A DNA stretch of 40,000 nucleotides from Pseudomonadota bacterium (lineage in GTDB: Bacteria; Pseudomonadota; Gammaproteobacteria; Pseudomonadales; Oleiphilaceae). A program made the position numbers and the translations under genes. The notes under the pieces are model-generated. The model was not told where the DNA came from, made no database searches, and worked only from the letters and a program-made list of their open reading frames with translations. Of the stretch, positions 17,768 to 24,787 are shown piece after piece. The stretch is taken from the NCBI GenBank assembly GCA_002747395.1, contig PDPE01000008.1, positions 1 to 40,000 on the forward strand. Direction: 5' to 3'. How positions within the stretch are numbered: the first letter of the stretch is position 1; every line of letters starts with the position of its first letter.

Positions 17768-18864
17768 ACGGCAACTTTCCCGACTATCACAATTTCCCTG
17801 AGCGCGATAAGGGTGAGGAAAGTTTCTGGCCCTCGTTCACCGATATCATGATGGTGATTACGATGGTGTTCCTGCTGGTGACGGTTGTGGTGATTAGTAA
17901 TAACTGGAAACTGGTAACTGACCTTCAGGCAAGTATGGAGGCGCAACGTCTGGCGGCCGAGCAGGCACTGGATAAAGAAGCGAAAAATCACACACTTGAA
18001 GATCGTATGCACCTTTTGGAAAACCGCCTGAAATCAGCACAGGAAGTTGTGGCAGAAAAGCGGGCGGAAAATCAGGACTTACAAGCAGAGATTGAGCGCA
18101 TATTGGCAAAATCCAAGGAGATTGAGCAGAAGCTGGTAGCAAGCTTGAAACTGGCTGAATCCCATCAGCGGCAGGTTGTGCAGCGTGATGAGCAGATTCA
18201 GCGTTTAAAAACTGATCGTGATAAGCAATTAGCCACCCTAGAAAACAGGGCTGAAGCCTTGGCAGAGTTGCAGCGTGTACAGCAATCAAGTCAGGCACAG
18301 GTGTTACGTTTGCAGGCTGCATTAAATGCCAAACAGACCGAGTTAGCTGATAGTAAGCAGGTGAATGAAGAACGCTTGGTAGCATTGCAAAAAAAGCTGG
18401 AAAACAGCGAGTTGGCATTGACCCACAGTCGTGAGAGTCAGCAGCTCAGCGAAACACAGCTCAATATCATGCGCGAGGAGCTGGCGAAAGTACAAGCACA
18501 ACGTGCTGACAGCCTGAGCAAGCTGGAGAGCCTGCAGGGTGAGTTTGATGTCCTGGATTCCAAATACCAAAAACTACTTCGTCCGGCGCGTTCTAGTCGT
18601 GGCAAGCATGTGGTGTCTGTTTGGTTTAGTAAGCAAACTGGTCGTGAAGTCTACCGTATACGGGATGCAACGGAAGATGCGTTTAAAACAGTCACGCGTC
18701 AGGGCATGGCTTCCGCATTGGCTCGTTTAAAAGATAAACATGGGAAAGATCTGTACGTGAAAGTGATTATCCCTGAGAATAGTGGCCTGTCATATTCGGA
18801 GGCATGGCGTTTTACCACTGAAATGCAGCGTGCTTATGACTATTATTATCAAGATGATGAATAA
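17764..18864 (+). CDS. MotB/ExbD-like single-TM protein with long coiled coil
   Basis: 366 residues. A short cytoplasmic N-terminus leads to one membrane helix, SFTDIMMVITMVFLLVTVVV (about 24-43), with Asp27 at its start, the position of the proton-carrying Asp in MotB/ExbD partners. Residues about 50-275 form a long Gln/Glu/Leu-rich coiled coil. A small C-terminal domain (about 280-366, containing VVSVWFSKQTGREVYRIRDA and VIIPENSGLSYSEAW) is not an OmpA-type peptidoglycan-binding domain that I can recognise. The start overlaps the stop of the MotA-like gene, so the two are surely a pair. The layout resembles stator pairs such as ZorAB, but no other Zorya gene is present. Confidence 0.75.
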   Translation: MNGNFPDYHNFPERDKGEESFWPSFTDIMMVITMVFLLVTVVVISNNWKLVTDLQASMEAQRLAAEQALDKEAKNHTLEDRMHLLENRLKSAQEVVAEKRAENQDLQAEIERILAKSKEIEQKLVASLKLAESHQRQVVQRDEQIQRLKTDRDKQLATLENRAEALAELQRVQQSSQAQVLRLQAALNAKQTELADSKQVNEERLVALQKKLENSELALTHSRESQQLSETQLNIMREELAKVQAQRADSLSKLESLQGEFDVLDSKYQKLLRPARSSRGKHVVSVWFSKQTGREVYRIRDATEDAFKTVTRQGMASALARLKDKHGKDLYVKVIIPENSGLSYSEAWRFTTEMQRAYDYYYQDDE

Positions 18865-18880
18865 GCTAAGAGGGTAACGT

Positions 18881-19675
18881 ATGTCTGAATCATTACTCAA
18901 TTTTGTTCCCGCTGAAGGCGCATTGGCGGGACGAAAAATACTGGTGACAGGGGCCGGAGATGGCATCGGGCGAGCGATTGCCAAGGCTTATGCCGAGTTT
19001 GGGGCAACTGTCGTACTACTGGGGAAGTCAATTCCCGAAATGGAAAGTGTTTACGATGAAATTGTGGCCGCTGGCGCACCAGAGCCTGCGATTTATCCTT
19101 TGGATATGTCAGGTGCGACCACGCACGACTACGAGGAAATGTCGCGTATTTTAAAAGAGCAGTTGGATGGCTTGGATGGCTTGGTGCTCAATGCGGCGTG
19201 GTTGCCCGGATTTATCCCCTTTGAGCAGTATGATCTGGAAATGTGGCAGAAGGTAATGAATATTGACCTGAATGCCAATTACCTGATGATTCAGGCGTGC
19301 TTGCCACTACTGGTCGAGTCGGATCATGGCTCAATCATTCACTCTGCACACCATCTTGTCCGTGCTTATGCAGGGGCGTTCGGTGTGGCTAAGGCAGGTA
19401 TGGCGGCCATGATGGCGATTGTTGCAGATGAGTATGACAACCCGGATCGCTTTGTGCGCGTCAACAGTATTGATTCAGGGCCATTACTCACGCAAATGCG
19501 TAAATTGAACTATCCGGGGGAAAGGCCGGATACGTTGGCGCCTGCCGAAGCGATTATTGGCCCTTATTTGTATTTTATGTGTGATGAAGCGGGTAAGCGT
19601 ACGGGTGAGACGCTGGCGTTTGACAAGATTGAGGCTGACTTTGTCTGGCCGGGTATGAAGGCGGATAACAGCTAA
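18881..19675 (+). CDS. YciK-family SDR-like protein with altered active site
   Basis: 264 residues, a Rossmann-fold short-chain dehydrogenase by its TGAGDGIG cofactor motif (residues 23-30), NAA at about 104 and overall similarity to YciK. In place of the usual Ser...Tyr-x-x-x-Lys, the sequence reads HSAHH...AYAGAFGVAK. Lys171 is kept, but position 167 is Phe (codon TTC) instead of the catalytic Tyr, and His154 stands at the usual Ser position, with Ser155 next to it. Tyr163 is displaced by four residues. I infer changed or lost oxidoreductase activity. It is followed 6 bases later by cmoB; AGAGGG lies before the ATG. Confidence 0.85.
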   Translation: MSESLLNFVPAEGALAGRKILVTGAGDGIGRAIAKAYAEFGATVVLLGKSIPEMESVYDEIVAAGAPEPAIYPLDMSGATTHDYEEMSRILKEQLDGLDGLVLNAAWLPGFIPFEQYDLEMWQKVMNIDLNANYLMIQACLPLLVESDHGSIIHSAHHLVRAYAGAFGVAKAGMAAMMAIVADEYDNPDRFVRVNSIDSGPLLTQMRKLNYPGERPDTLAPAEAIIGPYLYFMCDEAGKRTGETLAFDKIEADFVWPGMKADNS

Positions 19676-19681
19676 ACCCCT

Positions 19682-20674
19682 ATGTTTAACTTTGATACGC
19701 TGTACCAAGACTTGGAAAGGTCTGAACTGGTCGCATGGGTGGATGACCTTCCCGAGCAGATTAATCAGGCATTTGCAGAGAAAACACACGGCTTTCTGGC
19801 AGATTGGATTCGCCTGCTGGATGAAATGCCAAAGGTCAAACCAACGGATATTGATCTGAATGTGTCGCGCGTCAGGATCGGTCGTTCAGAGGATATAGAA
19901 CCTGCTGATGCTGAGCGCCTCGAACAGCAACTTCGCACGATTATTCCCTGGCGCAAAGGCCCGTATGAATTATTCGGTATCCACATCAATACCGAATGGC
20001 GTTCAGACTTTAAGTGGGATCGAATTCAGCCGCATTTATCACCACTGAAAAGTCGAACCATTCTTGATGTAGGCTGTGGCAATGGCTATCACATGTGGCG
20101 TATGCTGGGGGAGGGTGCTGAGTTGGTGATTGGTGCGGATCCCAGTCAGTTCTTTCTCGCGCAATTTCGTGCGATCAAACAATATGCGGGTGAAGACTTG
20201 CCGATTCATCTGCTACCAATGAAAAGTGAGCAACTTCCGGCTTTTAGTCGTCAATATAAAGGGGTTGGCTTTGACACGGTATTTTCTATGGGTGTGCTGT
20301 ATCACCGCGCCTCTCCTGTAACTCACCTGCAAGAACTGCGCAGCTTCCTGCGCCGTGGTGGGGAGTTAGTGCTGGAAACCTTGGTGATTGATGGTGATGA
20401 GCGCACCGTTTTAGTGCCGGAAGATCGCTATGCCAAAATGCGCAATGTCTGGTTTGTGGCATCCGTATCGTTTCTGATCCGGCTACTGGATCGGGTAGGG
20501 TTTAAGAACTGTCGTGTGGTTGATGAGTCTGTCACCTCGCTGGAAGAACAGCGGGCAACGGACTGGATGACTTTTGAGTCACTCAAGGACTTTCTCGACC
20601 CGAATGATTTGAGTAAAACCATTGAAGGCTATCCAGCGCCGCGAAGAGCAACGGTCATTTGCGAAGCGCCCTAA
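19682..20674 (+). CDS. cmoB: tRNA U34 carboxymethyltransferase CmoB
   Basis: 330 residues, near the E. coli length of 323. An N-terminal helical region precedes a class I methyltransferase domain with ILDVGCGNGYHMWRML (about residues 122-137). The CmoB-specific segments WRKGPYELFGIHINTEWRSD (begins about residue 88), MGVLYHRASPV (about 203) and DWMTFESLKDFLDP near the C-terminus are all present. CmoB uses carboxy-S-adenosyl-methionine to form 5-carboxymethoxyuridine at the wobble position of tRNAs. Its usual partner gene cmoA is not in the window. Convergent with the helicase gene. Confidence 0.96.
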   Translation: MFNFDTLYQDLERSELVAWVDDLPEQINQAFAEKTHGFLADWIRLLDEMPKVKPTDIDLNVSRVRIGRSEDIEPADAERLEQQLRTIIPWRKGPYELFGIHINTEWRSDFKWDRIQPHLSPLKSRTILDVGCGNGYHMWRMLGEGAELVIGADPSQFFLAQFRAIKQYAGEDLPIHLLPMKSEQLPAFSRQYKGVGFDTVFSMGVLYHRASPVTHLQELRSFLRRGGELVLETLVIDGDERTVLVPEDRYAKMRNVWFVASVSFLIRLLDRVGFKNCRVVDESVTSLEEQRATDWMTFESLKDFLDPNDLSKTIEGYPAPRRATVICEAP

Positions 20675-20700
20675 GGCCGCGACACTGGATATTCGCCTGT

Positions 20701-22542
20701 TTAGGACTTCTTTTTCTTTTTACGTGGGCGCTGCTTGTCGTTATCTCGAACAGCCGACGGCTTGCGCTTAGATGGCGTGGCTGATTTGGGCTTTTTTCGG
20801 CTTCGGGTGTTAGCATCAGCATCAAAAGAGCGCTCATCTTTTGAGGTGAGTTGGCGTAACTTTAGCTGCCGACCCTGAACCCAGGTCTTGTACAAATGCT
20901 TGTGAATTGCCTTTGGCATCCCTTCTGGTAGATCGACGGTGCAATGGTCATCTTCAATCGCTAGATTGTTAATAAACTTGCTGTCAACACCCGCTTCGTT
21001 GGCAATTGCACCAACAATATGCTTGGCTTCAATACCATGCTCACGACCTACTTCAAGACGATAAGTCACCATCTCTGGCATATCCTCATCAGCAGCGTCA
21101 CGGCGCGGGCGACGTTTCGTTTCTACGTTTGAGCTTGATTTATCACGAGCTTGGCGTGGCTTGTCGGGATCGTGCCTGCGTTGGCGATCAGCGCGTGCGG
21201 CCGGTTTATCGCTCATGCTGGGAATATCCAGAAGCTTTGCAGAAAGTGGGCGGTCTTTTTGTGCCAACCACGCCAGACTGGCGGCAATTTGTTCCAGACT
21301 TAAATCGCCTTCATTGGCAAAGTCAACCACCATTTTTTCAAGAAAATCAAGATCCTGTTGGAGCACGATGGTTTTAATCTGTTGCTTGAAATTGCTAATC
21401 CGATTTTCACTAATCGTCTCAGCCGTTGGCAATTCAAATGGTAGAATTTTTTGCTTAGTGGCGCGCTCAATGCTCTGTAGCATACGTTGACCACGGGGCG
21501 GGACAAACAGAATGGCTGTGCCTTCCCGTCCTGCACGACCAGTACGTCCGATGCGGTGAATGTAAGACTCAGTATCGTGTGGCATATCGTAGTTGATGAC
21601 ATGGCTGATGCGCTCAACATCCAAGCCTCGTGCCACCACGTCAGTGGCAATCATGATGTCAATTCTACCACGGCGGAATTGCTCAATGGTTTTCTCGCGC
21701 TGTTCCTGCTTGATGTCACCATTAAGAACCGTTGTGGCATACCCACGTGCTTCCAGCTTCTCGGACAACTCATGCGTCATGGACTTGGTACGCACGAAAA
21801 TAATAATACCGTCGAAAGGCTCGGCTTCAAAAATTCGTGTCAATGCATCCAGTTTATGGGTGGTTTTGCCCTGCCAGTAACGCTGGCGAATGGTTGGCAC
21901 TGTGGCTGTTTTGCTTTTAATGCGAATATCCGCCGGATCTTTCAGATAGCGCTGGGTCAGCTTTTTGATTGCCGGTGGCATGGTGGCAGAGAACAACACG
22001 ACCTGTTTGTTTTCAGGGGTGGCTTGCAGGATGGTTTCTACATCATCTACAAAGCCCATACGGAGCATTTCGTCTGCCTCATCCAACACAACAGTTTGTA
22101 GTTGATCAAGTTTTAACGTACCACGATTGATGTGGTCAATGATGCGCCCCGGAGTCCCGACAATGACGTGGACATTTCGTTTGAGTTGCTTAAGTTGAAT
22201 CCCTATACTCTGCCCGCCATAAATGGGCAGCACATGAAAGCCATGTAAATGCTTTGAGTATGACTGCATTGCCTCGGCAACTTGAATGGCTAACTCGCGG
22301 GTGGGTGCGAGTACCAAAATCTGTGGTTTTGTTTGCTTTAAGTCAATTTTTGACAACAAGGGTAGGGAAAAGGCGGCTGTTTTACCTGTACCCGTTTGGG
22401 CCTGACCTAACAGGTCACGTCCTGCCAATAGTGGTGGGATGCTTTCAACCTGAATGGGTGAGGGAAATTCATAATCAATCGCGGATAAAACGGCTTCAGA
22501 TAAGCCAAGCTCTGAAAAGGGTGGAGTATTTTGATCTGACAT
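20701..22542 (-). CDS. deaD: DEAD-box ATP-dependent RNA helicase (DeaD/CsdA family)
   Basis: 613 residues. Helicase core: Q motif at the N-terminus (FSELGLSEAVLSAI), Walker A AQTGTGKTAAF, Walker B VLDEADEML, motif III SAT, and motif VI HRIGRTGRAGR. After the core come an RNA-binding module at about 490-560 (EVGREHGIEAKHIVGAIANE, the DbpA-type C-terminal domain) and a very basic tail ending in six Lys and a Ser. This is the layout of DeaD/CsdA, which helps ribosome assembly and mRNA decay at low temperature. A long AT-rich leader region lies upstream, as is common for cold-induced deaD genes; cold induction here is inferred. Confidence 0.92.
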   Translation of the reverse strand: MSDQNTPPFSELGLSEAVLSAIDYEFPSPIQVESIPPLLAGRDLLGQAQTGTGKTAAFSLPLLSKIDLKQTKPQILVLAPTRELAIQVAEAMQSYSKHLHGFHVLPIYGGQSIGIQLKQLKRNVHVIVGTPGRIIDHINRGTLKLDQLQTVVLDEADEMLRMGFVDDVETILQATPENKQVVLFSATMPPAIKKLTQRYLKDPADIRIKSKTATVPTIRQRYWQGKTTHKLDALTRIFEAEPFDGIIIFVRTKSMTHELSEKLEARGYATTVLNGDIKQEQREKTIEQFRRGRIDIMIATDVVARGLDVERISHVINYDMPHDTESYIHRIGRTGRAGREGTAILFVPPRGQRMLQSIERATKQKILPFELPTAETISENRISNFKQQIKTIVLQQDLDFLEKMVVDFANEGDLSLEQIAASLAWLAQKDRPLSAKLLDIPSMSDKPAARADRQRRHDPDKPRQARDKSSSNVETKRRPRRDAADEDMPEMVTYRLEVGREHGIEAKHIVGAIANEAGVDSKFINNLAIEDDHCTVDLPEGMPKAIHKHLYKTWVQGRQLKLRQLTSKDERSFDADANTRSRKKPKSATPSKRKPSAVRDNDKQRPRKKKKKS

Positions 22543-23077
22543 TCGGGGTTTGTATTCACTGAAATATTTAAGGCTGCTAATTCTACGCTAGTTTTGACAT
22601 GGGTGTTTGGATTATTTGGTGTTTAGTCAACTATCTTCTTTTCAAAAATGGTTTAATTGGTTCCTTATTAATCTTTTTTAGTTTAAATTATTTTAATATG
22701 TCTTTTTATTGATTACTTGGTTCGGGGAATACTCAGTATTATTAGCACTATGCTGGCTTGGCTGAGTTTTTTTGCTGTGGATTTGAATTGAACTTGGGTT
22801 AAGACAGTCAGAGTGCCTAATTTTTGGCATGAAGTGGTATCCGGTTGATGTTTTTAATGTGGTTGGTGGTTTGTTTTTATATGATCTGTCCTTTTTTTAT
22901 TGCTGTAGGTGTTTCGATTACACAATATTTCGAAGTGTTCAGTTTGCGTTAAGCTTGGCTGGTTTAGCTTGATGTCTAGGTAAAAATGGTCGGCTGGTTG
23001 TTTATGATGGCTCAGAGTCGAAGTGATATCGCGTGTCGCTGTCTGTCGTTTTAATGCGTATTTAACTATGGAATGTT
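22543..23077. other. 535-base intergenic region between divergent deaD and the AraC-family gene
   Basis: No ORF is supported. The plus strand is strongly T/G-rich and poor in C. It must contain the promoters of both divergent genes, but I could not assign them. A perfect 6-bp inverted repeat AATACT-C-AGTATT lies at 22728-22740 and may be an operator. The length is consistent with a long structured deaD leader on the minus strand. Confidence 0.4.
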
Positions 23078-24037
23078 ATGAATAAATTCACTGTATCGCC
23101 CAAAGTGGCTATTTTGACTTATGAAAATCTGGATACTTTCGAGTTTGGTTGTGCTGTTGAGCTGTTTTCAACGCCACGTCCGGAGCTGGAAGCGTGGTAT
23201 CAGACAGATGTTTTGGGCTTGACTACCAAGCCTGTCAAGGCGACCGGTGGGATTACTGTACAAATTGATAAGCCTGTTGATGACTTGACGGGTTACGATA
23301 TGTTGGTCATTCCGGGTTGGACAGGAATTGATGTCAAGCCGCCGGAGCATTTGATTGATGCAATGTTGGAGCTGCATCAGCGCGGCGGGCGCATTGTTGC
23401 GTTTGGTATGGGGGCGTTTGCACTGGCTGCCACCGGCCTGCTGGATGGAAAAAAAGCTACGACTCACTGGTCGCTGGCTAAGTCGTTTACCGAAATGTTC
23501 CCAAAAGTGAATTTTCAGGATAATGTTTTATACACAGGTGAGGAGCGTATGCACTCCTCCTCCGGTCACACGGGCGCGATTGATTTGGGCTTGCAGATGA
23601 TCCGTCAGGATTACGGCGCTCATCGAACTAATGTCGTTTCTAAGGACTTGGTGGTTTCGTCTCACCGTGATGGTGCTCAGTCACAGTTTGTTGAGCGTAC
23701 CTTGCGTCAGCAACACGGTCGTTTGCATGAGACCATCAATTGGGTACTTGAGAATCTGGATAAGCCACTGAATGTGACAGAAATGGCAGAGCAGGCCTGC
23801 TTATCTCGCCGCAGTTTTGATCGCCAGTTCCGTTCTACTGTTGGTAAGAGTCCAAAAGAGTGGTTGATTCATCAGCGTATTAACCTGGCTCAAGACTTCC
23901 TTGAGACAACAAATTACAGTGTAGAGGAGATTGCCTCCTCAACTGGTTTCCAGACAGGTATGAACTTGCGTCATCACTTTACGCGTTTATTAGGCTTGTC
24001 TCCCACTCGTTATCGGGCCAAATACTCGCAGCAGTAA
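23078..24037 (+). CDS. GlxA-family transcriptional regulator (DJ-1/PfpI domain plus AraC HTH)
   Basis: 319 residues. Residues about 8-190 form a DJ-1/PfpI-like domain (AILTYENLDTFEFGCAVELF, LVIPGW, LLDGKKATTHW). Residues about 215-315 form a pair of AraC-type helix-turn-helices (VTEMAEQACLSRRSFDRQF, and SVEEIASSTGFQTGMNLRHH). At the nucleophile elbow, where relatives have Cys (CTGAF or CSGAF), this protein reads GMGAF (110-114), so the domain is likely a sensor and not an enzyme. The ligand and target genes are unknown; relatives sense amino acids or quaternary amines. No metabolic gene is adjacent. Confidence 0.9.
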   Translation: MNKFTVSPKVAILTYENLDTFEFGCAVELFSTPRPELEAWYQTDVLGLTTKPVKATGGITVQIDKPVDDLTGYDMLVIPGWTGIDVKPPEHLIDAMLELHQRGGRIVAFGMGAFALAATGLLDGKKATTHWSLAKSFTEMFPKVNFQDNVLYTGEERMHSSSGHTGAIDLGLQMIRQDYGAHRTNVVSKDLVVSSHRDGAQSQFVERTLRQQHGRLHETINWVLENLDKPLNVTEMAEQACLSRRSFDRQFRSTVGKSPKEWLIHQRINLAQDFLETTNYSVEEIASSTGFQTGMNLRHHFTRLLGLSPTRYRAKYSQQ

Positions 24038-24075
24038 TGGTGCTGGAGAAAATATAACTCAAGCAGTGATGTACA

Positions 24076-24101
24076 GGCAGTCTATGATGCGGTAGACTGC
24101 C
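24076..24101 (+). other. Strong hairpin between the GlxA-like gene and tmRNA
   Basis: GGCAGTCTA (24076-24084) pairs perfectly with TAGACTGCC (24093-24101) around an 8-base loop. There is no T tract after it, so it is not a standard terminator. It may form at the end of the regulator mRNA, or be a processing or protein-binding site upstream of ssrA. Confidence 0.5.
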
Positions 24102-24125
24102 CAAGTAACCAGTTAGTGATACATG

Positions 24126-24481
24126 GGGGGCGACTTGGCTTCGACGTGGATTACAAAACCTGGGGAGCATGCAGTGGATGCAGTGACCACTTAAATTCAA
24201 GCTGCAAACTTTTAGTTGCCAACGACGACAACTACGCTTTAGCGGCCTGATAAGCCTGCTAAATTCCCACTAGCGTTCGCCCGCAGGTGCTTACTGGGAA
24301 TCATTTATGCGGTATCGCGTGGAGGACTGTCCGGGGCCAAAGCGTTAAAACCTTACCGGAATCGCGGATACCTTCTCTGCCCGTCGAGATTGTGTTTGTT
24401 AAATTAATGACGGATCTAAGCATGTAGCGCCTTCAGGCAGCGGATTTGCGGACGCGGGTTCGATTCCCGCCGCTTCCACCA
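24126..24481 (+). ncRNA. ssrA: Transfer-messenger RNA (tmRNA)
   Basis: About 356 bases. The 5' end GGGGGCGACTTGGCTTCGACG and 3' end GGTTCGATTCCCGCCGCTTC plus CACCA form the tRNA-like domain; GGGGGCG pairs with CGCTTCC in the acceptor stem. The internal reading frame (24218-24253) encodes the tag ANDDNYALAA followed by TGA TAA, close to the E. coli tag ANDENYALAA. tmRNA rescues stalled ribosomes with SmpB and marks the products for ClpXP. No smpB is in the window. The 3' end of ssrA is a common integration site for mobile DNA. Confidence 0.96.
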
Positions 24482-24494
24482 TTTTGAAAAGGAC

Positions 24495-24542
24495 AGCCCA
24501 TCTCTCCAGAGCGATTCTTTGGGGCAGACGGGCTTTCTGTTT
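24495..24542 (+). terminator. Probable terminator after tmRNA
   Basis: AGCCC near 24495 pairs with GGGCT near 24529-24533, extended by an imperfect inner helix (TCTCTCC with GGGGCAGA), and is followed by TTTCTGTTT. The stem has mismatches, so the call is moderate. Confidence 0.45.
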
Positions 24543-24787
24543 CCCCGCCTATCCCATCACACCCACCTCAATAGCAAGCTGCGGCAAGTCGTTGATCATC
24601 GGTTTCGCGACACCGGAGGCCTCTTTCTAAAAAATAGCACTTTATCGGGAATAGTTTATTTATTTTACAATTACGTGCTACTTTGCGGGATGAAACAGTC
24701 AGTTGGGGAACTGGCTCTTACTATCACATCGCTTTCCTGGCGCTCTGTGAGTGATTGTGAAAATAAAAATAAATGGGGTTGGGTAGA
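24543..24787. other. Intergenic region between tmRNA terminator and the repeat-protein gene
   Basis: No gene is supported. A 90-codon frame (24519-24791) runs through the region, but it overlaps the terminator, has no family resemblance and lacks a convincing ribosome-binding site. AT-rich bases at 24650-24680 probably include the promoter of the next gene. Confidence 0.4.

Noticed and set aside
16778..18864. Zorya anti-phage system (ZorAB)
   Set aside because: The pair resembles ZorAB in layout, but no zorC, zorD or zorE gene is nearby, the neighbours are housekeeping genes, and the MotB-like protein has no recognisable peptidoglycan-binding domain. It is kept as an uncharacterised pair.
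24076..24101. Perfect 9-bp hairpin as an intrinsic terminator of the GlxA-like gene
   Set aside because: No T tract follows the stem, so it is listed only as a hairpin.
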